This document shows, piece after piece, positions 1-5,610 of a DNA stretch of 6,121 nt. The stretch is from Pseudomonadota bacterium (lineage in GTDB: Bacteria; Pseudomonadota; Gammaproteobacteria; Burkholderiales; Burkholderiaceae_F). The stretch covers positions 1 to 6,121 of the forward strand of contig JAKANT010000114.1 in NCBI GenBank assembly GCA_021823635.1, written 5' to 3'. Both the position numbers and the translations under genes were made by a program. Every line of letters begins with the position of its first letter. Position 1 is the first letter of the stretch. The notes beneath the pieces were generated by a model. That model was not told the origin of the DNA, did no database searches, and was given only the letters and a program-made list of their open reading frames with translations.

Positions 1-699
1 GGTCTCGTAGCTGGCGTAGAACGGCGCGCCGCCGTCGAGCAGGTTCTCGCCGCGCGGCGCGTCGAAGCTGCCGCCGGCGTGCAGGCCGTAGAAGAGGCCC
101 ATCAGCGACGCCGCGCCGTCGACCATTGCGGCGTCGACGACCTGGCCGCGCCCGCTGCGCTGGCGCTCGAACAGCGCGGCCATCAGCCCGAACGCGAGGT
201 AGAGCGCGCCGCCGCCGTAGTCGCCGACCAGGTTCAGCGGCGGCAGCGGCGCGCCGCCGCGCGGCCCGATCGAATGCAGCGCGCCGGTGAGCGCGATGTA
301 GTTCAGGTCGTGGCCGGCGGCCTGCGCCAGCGGGCCGGTCTGGCCGAAGCCGGTCATGCGGCCGTAGACCAGGCGCGGGTTGCGCGCCTGGCAGTCGGCC
401 GGGCCCAGGCCCAGGCGCTCGGCGACGCCGGGGCGGAAACCCTCGATCAGCACGTCGGCGCCGTCGACCAGGCGCAGCACCGCGTCGCGCCCGGCGCCCG
501 CCTTCAGGTCGATCGCCGCCGAGCGCCGGCTGCGCGCGTTGACGTCGTGGCGCGCGTCCATCGCGACGCCCAGGCCGGCCGGCTCGAGCCGGTCGATGCG
601 GATCACGTCCGCGCCCAGGTCGGCGAGCAGCATCGCGCACATCGGCCCCGGGCCGATGGCCGCCAGTTCGATCACGCGAATGCCGGCGAGCGGGCCCAC
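1..699 (-). CDS. Alpha-methylacyl-CoA racemase, N-terminal part (cut by left edge)
   Basis: This cytoplasmic family III CoA-transferase-fold enzyme is expected to interconvert the (2R) and (2S) epimers of 2-methyl-branched acyl-CoA thioesters, allowing beta-oxidation of branched fatty acids or steroid side chains. I translated 233 residues on the minus strand. They begin VGPLAGIRVIELAAIGPGPM, the usual N-terminal nucleotide-fold opening of the CaiB/BaiF superfamily. Further on are FRPG (88-91), GHDLNY (129-134) and NLVGDYGGG (156-164). His130 and Asp160 sit in the contexts of catalytic His126 and Asp156 of the Mycobacterium tuberculosis racemase MCR, which favours racemase over CoA-transferase. 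The third MCR catalytic residue, Glu241, would lie just beyond the window. The GTG at 699 is chosen because AGGAGGT lies four bases upstream; a second in-frame GTG at 705 overlaps that site and is less likely. The usual family length is about 360-390 residues, so about 60% is present. The gene is divergent from the protease gene. Confidence 0.9.
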   Translation of the reverse strand, partial: MGPLAGIRVIELAAIGPGPMCAMLLADLGADVIRIDRLEPAGLGVAMDARHDVNARSRRSAAIDLKAGAGRDAVLRLVDGADVLIEGFRPGVAERLGLGPADCQARNPRLVYGRMTGFGQTGPLAQAAGHDLNYIALTGALHSIGPRGGAPLPPLNLVGDYGGGALYLAFGLMAALFERQRSGRGQVVDAAMVDGAASLMGLFYGLHAGGSFDAPRGENLLDGGAPFYASYET

Positions 700-703
700 G
701 CGC

Positions 704-710
704 ACCTCCT
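704..710 (-). promoter_or_regulatory. Ribosome binding site deciding the GTG start of the racemase
   Basis: Read on the minus strand this is AGGAGGT, a near-perfect Shine-Dalgarno sequence four bases before the GTG at 699. It fixes that GTG as the start and argues against the overlapping in-frame GTG at 705. Confidence 0.8.
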
Positions 711-778
711 GTGTCGATCGACGATGAAACCGCCGGTCACGGCCGGCGAGCGCGGCCAACTCTACACTGCCCGCACCG

Positions 779-1408
779 ATGCGCGCCGCGCTGTGTTTGC
801 TGTCGCTGGCGGCCCTGTCCGCACCCGCCGCCGCCCACCCGTCGTTGGTGCGCGTGGAAGCGGCGCGGCCAGACGGTGTGCGCTTCCAGGGCTACCCCTT
901 GCCGCGCGCATCCGAAGGACTGGGCGTGACGACCGCCGCGCGCGAGGTGACCACGGCCGCGCACCTGGTGTGGGGCGCGCAGCGAATCGCGGTCATTGCC
1001 GGCGACGGTACGCGCCTGCCGGCACGCATCGAGCGCATCGACGCCGGCATCGATGCCGCGCTGCTCGCGGTGGCGCGACCGCTGCGGCCGCAAGCTACCC
1101 TGCGCGTGCGCCCGGTGCAGGCGGGCGAGGCGCTGACGGCGTTCGCCGGCAGCGATGCGGCCGCACCGCTTGCCGGCCGTGCGCTGGCGCCGCGCTGGAC
1201 CAGCCACGCGTTGGCGGTGCCGTTGATCCTGACCGATATCAAAGGCGCGAAGGGCGCGAGCGGCGGCGGGCTGTTCGACGCGCGCGGCCAATTGGTCGGA
1301 ATCGTCATCCGCATCGACCGCACGCTCGGTTATCTGAGCGCGCTGCCGGCCGAAGCGCTGTGCAACGTGCTCGCGCGGTGCGCACTGGCGCAGGACGAAA
1401 GTCAATGA
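779..1408 (+). CDS. Small exported trypsin-like serine protease (S1C-type, no PDZ domain)
   Basis: The 209-residue protein starts with a Sec-type signal peptide (MRAALCLLSLAALSAPAAA, probable cleavage before His20). A trypsin-like double-barrel domain fills the rest. A plausible catalytic triad is visible: His62 in TTAAHLV, Asp92 in IDAALLAV, and Ser161 in GASGGGLFD followed by GQLVGIVI, the order and spacing of HtrA/DegP-like (Trypsin_2) domains. It should act in the periplasm or outside the cell; the substrate is unknown. It differs from DegP/HtrA in having no PDZ domain and in having GASGGG in place of the usual GNSGGP or GDSGGP. Two C-terminal cysteines (195 and 201) could form a disulfide. 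No clear Shine-Dalgarno precedes the ATG, but the signal peptide begins exactly there. A weak -10-like TACACT (763-768) would give a nearly leaderless mRNA. It ends nine bases before the converging regulator gene. Weakened activity or a pseudoprotease is possible. Confidence 0.8.
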   Translation: MRAALCLLSLAALSAPAAAHPSLVRVEAARPDGVRFQGYPLPRASEGLGVTTAAREVTTAAHLVWGAQRIAVIAGDGTRLPARIERIDAGIDAALLAVARPLRPQATLRVRPVQAGEALTAFAGSDAAAPLAGRALAPRWTSHALAVPLILTDIKGAKGASGGGLFDARGQLVGIVIRIDRTLGYLSALPAEALCNVLARCALAQDESQ

Positions 1409-1417
1409 GCGGCCGCG

Positions 1418-2389
1418 TCAGGCGTAGCGGCGCGCCGCCGTCGCCAGCCGCTGCGCGATGCGCGCGCGCAGCTCCGCCGGCGCCACCACCTCGACGTGCT
1501 CGCCGTGGCGCAGCACGTCCATCTCCAGTTCGCGCGAATCGGCATACGGCACGCGCAGCTCGTAGCGGCCGTCCGGCAGCTCGCGCCCCTGCTGGCGCTC
1601 GTGCCAGACCTCGGCGCGCACCCAGCGCGCCGCCTCGGCGGAAAACACGAGCGTGGCCCAGGTGAGCCGGGCGCCGCGGTAGATGCCGTAGCCGCGCGCC
1701 ATTTCCTCGTCGACCTGCTTGAGCGACACCTCCTTGGCGCGGGCGTCGAGCAGCCGCGCGTCCTTCATCGAATCGAGCGCGAACATGCGCAGCGCCTCGG
1801 CGCGATGACACCACGCGTCCAGATACCAGTTGCCGCGGTAGTAGACGAGCCGCTGCGGCGAGACTTCGCGCTCGGAGCGCGCGCCGCGGTGGCGCGTGAA
1901 GTAGTCGATGCGCAGCCGCCGCCGCGACAGCAGCGCACGGCCCACGACCTCGAACCATTGCGCTCGGGCCGGCCGCCGCTGCGCTGGCAGCAGCCGGATG
2001 CGCTTCAGCACCTCCTTGGCCGGGGCCTGCTCGGAGTCGAGCAGCATTTCCAGCCGCTCGACCAGCGGCGCGACGTGCCGCGCCAGCAGGCCGCCAGCGT
2101 CCAGCCCCTGCAGCACCTGGTGCATGGTCAGCAGCGCCAGGCACTCGTCGGCCGAGAACCACAGCCCCGGAAGCTGGAAGCGCGGCCCGATGCGCTGCTT
2201 CTCGTAGCGGTAGCCGCCGGCATCGCGGTCGTAGACGATCGGAGCGTTCAGCCGATCGCGCAGGTGCGTCAGATCGCGCCGCAGCGTCGCTCGCGAGACC
2301 TCCAGTTCGCGCTGCAGGTCGGCGAACGAGATCAGACCGCGGTCGCGGATCAACTGGTCGATTCGGTAATAGCGTTCCGTCTGGTTCAT
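1418..2389 (-). CDS. HTH-WYL domain transcriptional regulator (YafY/DeoR-like)
   Basis: This 323-residue cytoplasmic DNA-binding protein is of typical length for single-WYL regulators. Residues 1-62 form a winged helix-turn-helix: RYYRIDQLIRDRGLISFADL, then the recognition segment VSRATLRRDLTHLRDR and a wing ending GGYRYE. Residues about 145-220 are the WYL domain, with the signature WYL at 188-190 inside YYRGNWYLDAWC, preceded by the basic strand RRRLRIDYF and followed by RMFALDSM. Residues about 240-320 form the C-terminal WCX-like extension. WYL domains bind ligands or nucleic acids and switch the regulator; the ligand here cannot be told. The open frame reaches back to 2440, but the ATG at 2389 is preferred because GAGGG lies four bases upstream and the domain starts at once. 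The gene is divergent from urtA across 236 bases and tail to tail with the protease gene. Control of its own promoter is plausible; control of urtA is only a guess. Confidence 0.92.
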   Translation of the reverse strand: MNQTERYYRIDQLIRDRGLISFADLQRELEVSRATLRRDLTHLRDRLNAPIVYDRDAGGYRYEKQRIGPRFQLPGLWFSADECLALLTMHQVLQGLDAGGLLARHVAPLVERLEMLLDSEQAPAKEVLKRIRLLPAQRRPARAQWFEVVGRALLSRRRLRIDYFTRHRGARSEREVSPQRLVYYRGNWYLDAWCHRAEALRMFALDSMKDARLLDARAKEVSLKQVDEEMARGYGIYRGARLTWATLVFSAEAARWVRAEVWHERQQGRELPDGRYELRVPYADSRELEMDVLRHGEHVEVVAPAELRARIAQRLATAARRYA

Positions 2390-2393
2390 CGCG

Positions 2394-2398
2394 CCCTC
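2394..2398 (-). promoter_or_regulatory. Ribosome binding site of the WYL regulator
   Basis: Read on the minus strand this is GAGGG, four bases before the ATG at 2389. It supports starting the protein at MNQTERYY rather than at the upstream in-frame codon near 2440, which would only add an arginine-rich tail unlike the family. Confidence 0.6.
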
Positions 2399-2467
2399 GC
2401 GGCGGTTCGCGGCGCGCAGGCTACCGAAGCGTACCGGCACGCGCCAGCGCCTGCCGACGGTGCAGCG

Positions 2468-2484
2468 TGCCCACTACGCGTGCA
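2468..2484. promoter_or_regulatory. Candidate NtrC (NR-I) binding site, distal
   Basis: TGCCCACTACGCGTGCA has the outer arms TGCnC and GnGCA of the enteric NtrC consensus TGCACYWNNNTGGTGCA in a 17-base frame; I count 9 of 14 defined positions matching. Its centre (2476) is about 107 bases upstream of the start predicted for the sigma-54 promoter, within the usual range for NtrC enhancers. In DNA this rich in TGC and GCA a chance match is possible. Confidence 0.4.
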
Positions 2485-2498
2485 AAGCGCCGCGCGCG

Positions 2499-2515
2499 TG
2501 CCTCTTGGCGGTGCG
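2499..2515. promoter_or_regulatory. Candidate NtrC (NR-I) binding site, proximal
   Basis: TGCCTCTTGGCGGTGCG matches 10 of 14 defined positions of the NtrC consensus, with a strong GGTGC right arm. Its centre (2507) lies 31 bases from that of the distal site, close to three helical turns, so both would face the same side of the helix. This resembles the paired NtrC sites upstream of enteric glnA. It overlaps the palindrome at 2509-2524. Confidence 0.38.
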
Positions 2516-2524
2516 GGCGCACCG
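2509..2524. repeat. Short perfect inverted repeat in the regulator-urtA intergenic region
   Basis: CGGTGC and GCACCG form six-base arms around GGGC. The half-sites point the opposite way to NtrC half-sites (GGTGC first, GCACC second), so this could be an operator for another protein, such as the divergent WYL regulator, or chance in GC-rich DNA. It lies upstream of the predicted urtA transcription start and so would not be in the urt mRNA. Confidence 0.35.
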
Positions 2525-2555
2525 TCGCGGCACGGGCATAAACCCCTCGCAAGCG

Positions 2556-2572
2556 TTGGCACGGTAACTGCT
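2556..2572 (+). promoter_or_regulatory. Sigma-54 (RpoN) -24/-12 promoter of the urt operon
   Basis: TTGGCACGGTAACTGCT fits the sigma-54 consensus YTGGCACG-N4-TTGCW: the -24 block TTGGCACG is perfect, the spacer is GTAA, and the -12 block CTGCT differs at one base. The two invariant pairs, GG (2558-2559) and GC (2570-2571), have the required spacing. Transcription would start near 2583, leaving about 43 bases before the urtA ATG with a good ribosome binding site. Sigma-54 promoters need an activator, and for urea uptake NtrC under nitrogen limitation is the natural candidate. Confidence 0.85.
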
Positions 2573-2612
2573 CGCGACCATTTGCGGTGCGCCGTCGCTC
2601 GGCGCCAACGTC

Positions 2613-2617
2613 GGAGG
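2613..2617 (+). promoter_or_regulatory. Ribosome binding site of urtA
   Basis: GGAGG lies eight bases before the ATG at 2626. It decides against the in-frame GTG at 2587, which would fall about four bases after the predicted transcription start and would put 13 extra residues before the Tat signal. Confidence 0.8.
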
Positions 2618-2625
2618 GAGCCTTC

Positions 2626-3891
2626 ATGACTTTCAGTCGCAGACGATTCATCCAGGCCGGCAGTGCCGGTGCCGCCGCGCTGTTCGCGGCTTCGTTCGAA
2701 GCTTTCGGGCAGAGCAAGACGCCGATCAAGGTCGGCGTGTTGCACTCGCTGTCGGGCACGATGGCGATTTCCGAAACCGCTCTGAAGGAAACGGCGTTGA
2801 TGACGTTCGCCGACATCAACGCCAAGGGCGGCGTGCTCGGGCGCCCGCTGGAGCCGGTGGTGGTGGACCCAGCCTCCAACTGGCCGCTGTTCGCGGAAAA
2901 GGCGCGCCAGCTGATCACGCAGGACAAAGTCTCGGTCGTCTTCGGCTGCTGGACCTCGGTCTCGCGCAAGAGCGTGCTGCCGGTGTTCAAGGAACTGAAT
3001 CACCTGCTGTTCTATCCGGTGCAGTACGAAGGCGAAGAGCTGGAGAAGAACGTCTTCTACACCGGCGCGGCGCCGAACCAGCAGGCCATTCCCGCCACCG
3101 AATACCTGATGAGCAAGGAAGGCGGCGCGGCCAAGCGCTTTTTCTTGCTCGGCACCGACTACGTGTACCCGCGCACGACCAACAAGATCCTGCGCGCGTT
3201 CCTCAAGAGCAAGGGGGTGGCGGAGAAAGACATCGAGGAGATCTACACGCCGTTCGGCCACAGCGACTACCAGACCATCGTCGCCAACATCAAGAAGTTC
3301 GCCGCCGGCGGCAAGACCTGCGTGATCTCCACCATCAACGGCGACTCCAACGTGCCGTTCTACAAGGAGCTCGGCAATGCGGGCCTGAAGGCTAAGGACG
3401 TGCCGGTGGTCGCCTTCTCGGTCGGCGAAGAGGAGCTGCGCGGCGTGGACACCAAGCCGCTGGTCGGCCATCTGGCGGCGTGGAACTACTTCATGTCGCT
3501 GAAGAACCCGCAGAACGAGGCGTTCATCAAGATGTACAAGGAGTGGGCGGTCAAACAAAAGCTGCCGAACGCCGACAAGGTCGTGACCAACGATCCGATG
3601 GAGGCCACCTACATCGGCATCCACATGTGGAAGCAGGCGGTGGAGAAGGCCAAGACCACCGATATCGACCCCGTGATCAAGGCGGTCGGAGGCCAGACTT
3701 TCGATGCGCCGTGCGGCTTCAAGGTCAAGATGGACGAAAAGAACCATCACCTGCACAAGCCGGTGTTCATCGGCGAGGTACGCGCCGACGGCCAGTTCAA
3801 CGTCGTGTGGAAGACCAAGGGTCCGATCCGCGCGCAGCCCTGGAGCCCCTTCATTCCGGGCAACGAGAAGAAGCCGGATCAACCGGTGTGA
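2626..3891 (+). CDS. urtA: Urea ABC transporter substrate-binding protein UrtA
   Basis: This periplasmic binding protein captures urea and hands it to the UrtB/UrtC permease. At 421 residues it has the normal family length. The first 28 residues are a twin-arginine signal: SRRRFIQ at 4-10 fits S/T-R-R-x-F-L-K, followed by an alanine-rich segment and probable cleavage near Gly28-Gln29, so it is probably exported folded through Tat. The mature part is a type I periplasmic binding fold of the branched-chain amino acid/amide family, opening IKVGVLHSLSGTMAISE (34-50). Family-typical UrtA stretches follow: VVVDPASNWPLFAEKAR (78-94), FGCWTSVSRKSVLPVF (106-121), LLFYPVQYEGEE (127-138) and YTGAAPNQQAIPA (145-157). 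These separate it from the related amide-binding AmiC/FmdD proteins. It is first in the operon, behind the sigma-54 promoter, and is followed by a strong hairpin in the gap before urtB. Confidence 0.95.
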   Translation: MTFSRRRFIQAGSAGAAALFAASFEAFGQSKTPIKVGVLHSLSGTMAISETALKETALMTFADINAKGGVLGRPLEPVVVDPASNWPLFAEKARQLITQDKVSVVFGCWTSVSRKSVLPVFKELNHLLFYPVQYEGEELEKNVFYTGAAPNQQAIPATEYLMSKEGGAAKRFFLLGTDYVYPRTTNKILRAFLKSKGVAEKDIEEIYTPFGHSDYQTIVANIKKFAAGGKTCVISTINGDSNVPFYKELGNAGLKAKDVPVVAFSVGEEELRGVDTKPLVGHLAAWNYFMSLKNPQNEAFIKMYKEWAVKQKLPNADKVVTNDPMEATYIGIHMWKQAVEKAKTTDIDPVIKAVGGQTFDAPCGFKVKMDEKNHHLHKPVFIGEVRADGQFNVVWKTKGPIRAQPWSPFIPGNEKKPDQPV

Positions 3892-3898
3892 GCGCACG

Positions 3899-3929
3899 GC
3901 CGCGGGCGGGCACGTCGTCCGCCCGCGGC
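3899..3929 (+). other. Strong intercistronic hairpin between urtA and urtB
   Basis: GCCGCGGGCGGG (3899-3910) pairs with TCCGCCCGCGGC (3918-3929): 12 base pairs, eleven Watson-Crick plus one G-U next to a seven-base loop. It begins eight bases after the urtA stop codon. No run of T follows, so it is not a standard intrinsic terminator. It more likely protects the 3' end of urtA mRNA or partly attenuates read-through, which would raise binding protein over permease. This gap pattern is common in binding-protein transporter operons. Confidence 0.7.
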
Positions 3930-3942
3930 GGCGGGCGCCGCC
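3927..3942 (+). repeat. Second, overlapping inverted repeat in the urtA-urtB gap
   Basis: GGCGGC (3927-3932) and GCCGCC (3937-3942) can form a six-base-pair stem with a GGGC loop. It shares bases 3927-3929 with the right arm of the larger hairpin, so the two cannot both form in full. The larger stem should dominate. A regulatory choice between them is conceivable but unsupported. Confidence 0.35.
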
Positions 3943-3968
3943 CCTTCCAAACACTGTCAGTTCGCTCG

Positions 3969-5582
3969 ATGAAAGCCCTGCGGCTCGCGTTCGCCTGTCT
4001 GTTTGCGCTGCTGCTGGCGTGGCCGGCGCGCGCCGCACTCGACGCCGCGCGGCTGGCGCGGCTGGCGGCCGACGACAACGACGAGAAAGTCGCCGCCATC
4101 CGCGAGCTCGCCGCCAGCGGACAGGCGCGCGCGATCGACGTGCTGCGGGCGCTCGAAGACGACGCGCTGGCCGTGCTCGACGGCGGCAAGCGGGTGGCGA
4201 TCGTCGCCAACGGTCGCCTGCGCGATGCCGTCAGCGATGCCGATCTCGGCCCGGCACCGAATTCGGTCGAGACGGTGGTGATCAACAACAGGATTCGCGG
4301 CGAGATCGCCGCCGCGCTGGCGGCGCTGCGGTTGAAGTCCGACGATCGGCGCACCCGGCTGGCCGCCGCGCGCGCGCTGCAAGGCAGCGACAACGAGGAG
4401 CTGCTGCCGGTTCTGGAGGCGGCGCTCGCGGCCGAAACCGACGCCGAGGTTCGCACTGCACTGACGCTTGCCGCGGCCTCGCTCGCGCTGGCGAGCCAAG
4501 ACCCGCAAAGGCGGCTCGTCGCGGCGCGCGCATTGGCGGCGAGCGACGATCCGCAGGTGCGGCAGACCCTGGCGACGATGATCACACCGAACAAGGACGG
4601 CAGCTATCCCGAGCCGGACGCGCGTGTTCGCGCCGCCGCCCAGGAGGCGCTGGCACAGATCAATGCGCGGCTGCGCAAGACCGAGGCGCTGATCGCGCTG
4701 TTTTCCGGCGTCAGCCTCGGGTCGATCCTGCTGCTGGCCGCGCTCGGACTGGCGATCACCTACGGCTTGATGGGCATCATCAACATGGCGCACGGCGAGT
4801 TCCTGATGCTGGGCGCGTACGCCACCTTCGTCGTGCAGGGGCTGTTCCGGACGTACTTTCCGCAAGCGTTCGACTGGTACGTGCTGGCGGCGCTGCCGGT
4901 GGCGTTTGCGGTCACGGCAGCCGTCGGGCTGCTGCTGGAGCGCGGCGTGCTGCGATGGCTGCACGGCCGGCCGCTGGAGACGCTGCTCACCACCTGGGGC
5001 ATCAGTTTGCTGCTGATGCAAAGCTGCCGCACGCTGTTCGGCGCGCAGAACGTGGAAGTGGAGAACCCGAGTTGGCTGTCGGGCGGCATCGGGCTCGCCG
5101 GCGGTTACGTGCTGCCCTACAACCGCATCGTGATCATCGCTTTCGCCGCCGCGGTGCTGGCCGCCGTCTGGCTGCTGATCTACCGCACGCGCCTCGGGCT
5201 GTTCGTGCGCGGCGTGACGCAGAACCGTGCGATGGCCTCGTGCACCGGCGTGCCGACCGACCGCGTCGACATGCTGACGTTCGCGCTCGGCTCCGGCGTG
5301 GCGGGCCTGGGCGGGGTCGCGTTGTCGCAGATCGGGAACGTCGGCCCCGACCTCGGGCAGGCGTACATCGTGGACTCGTTCATGGTGGTGGTGCTGGGCG
5401 GCGTGGGCCAGCTCGCCGGCACCGTGATCGCCGCGCTCGGCTTGGGTTCGATCGCCAAGTTCCTCGAGCCCTGGAGCGGCGCCGTGCTGGCCAAGATCTT
5501 CGTGCTGGTATTCATCATCCTGTTCATCCAGAAGCGGCCGCAAGGGTTGTTCGCCCTGAAGGGCCGCTGGGTCGAGGCATGA
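3969..5582 (+). CDS. urtB: Urea ABC transporter permease UrtB, with N-terminal extracytoplasmic domain
   Basis: This inner-membrane permease subunit pairs with UrtC to form the urea channel. The 537-residue protein has three parts. Residues 1-22 are a signal peptide (MKALRLAFACLFALLLAWPA, then RA). Residues 23-235 are a soluble, alanine- and arginine-rich helical domain with HEAT-like repeats, such as VAAIRELAASGQARAIDVLR (41-60) and TRLAAARAL (129-137). Residues 240-525 are a LivH-type permease with about eight membrane segments, opening GLAITYGLMGIINMAHGEFLMLGAY. An EAA-like loop, LGLFVRGVTQNRAMASCTGV (409-428), is where an ATPase would dock, and VVVLGGVGQLAGT (473-485) is family-typical. 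UrtB proteins of Proteobacteria often carry this long N-terminus, so it is not a new fusion, but its job is not established. The ATG at 3969 has no obvious Shine-Dalgarno; it is chosen because the signal peptide starts there. The gene is 77 bases after urtA and 28 before urtC. Confidence 0.94.
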   Translation: MKALRLAFACLFALLLAWPARAALDAARLARLAADDNDEKVAAIRELAASGQARAIDVLRALEDDALAVLDGGKRVAIVANGRLRDAVSDADLGPAPNSVETVVINNRIRGEIAAALAALRLKSDDRRTRLAAARALQGSDNEELLPVLEAALAAETDAEVRTALTLAAASLALASQDPQRRLVAARALAASDDPQVRQTLATMITPNKDGSYPEPDARVRAAAQEALAQINARLRKTEALIALFSGVSLGSILLLAALGLAITYGLMGIINMAHGEFLMLGAYATFVVQGLFRTYFPQAFDWYVLAALPVAFAVTAAVGLLLERGVLRWLHGRPLETLLTTWGISLLLMQSCRTLFGAQNVEVENPSWLSGGIGLAGGYVLPYNRIVIIAFAAAVLAAVWLLIYRTRLGLFVRGVTQNRAMASCTGVPTDRVDMLTFALGSGVAGLGGVALSQIGNVGPDLGQAYIVDSFMVVVLGGVGQLAGTVIAALGLGSIAKFLEPWSGAVLAKIFVLVFIILFIQKRPQGLFALKGRWVEA

Positions 5583-5600
5583 GCTGCGAACACGCGCAAG

Positions 5601-5605
5601 GGAGG
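5601..5605 (+). promoter_or_regulatory. Ribosome binding site of urtC
   Basis: GGAGG within AAGGGAGGG lies five bases before the ATG at 5611. It is a clear contrast with urtB, which has no recognisable site. Confidence 0.75.
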
Positions 5606-5610
5606 GCGCG

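Noticed and set aside
731..748. Inverted repeat CGCCGG-N6-CCGGCG in the racemase-protease gap, considered as an operator
   Set aside because: Six-base arms made only of G and C are expected by chance at this base composition, and nothing else supports a regulatory role.
1409..1416. Palindrome GCGGCCGC between the converging genes, considered as a bidirectional terminator
   Set aside because: It has no loop and no T-tract, so it cannot form a useful terminator hairpin; it is simply an eight-base palindrome.
79..1665. 528-residue plus-strand open frame crossing the racemase, the protease and the regulator
   Set aside because: It overlaps three convincing genes in other frames or strands and contains no recognisable domain.
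1305..2162. Open frame of 285 residues overlapping the WYL regulator in another minus-strand frame
   Set aside because: Its sequence is Arg/Ala-rich shadow; the WYL frame carries all the domain signatures.
3480..3968. Upstream extension of the urtB frame inside urtA
   Set aside because: The extra residues overlap the urtA coding region and are low-complexity shadow sequence. A signal peptide begins exactly at the ATG at 3969.
2386..4038. 550-residue open frame on the minus strand, opposite urtA
   Set aside because: It is antisense to a gene with unmistakable family motifs and has the Arg/His/Asp/Leu-rich composition typical of shadow frames in GC-rich DNA. No domain is recognisable.
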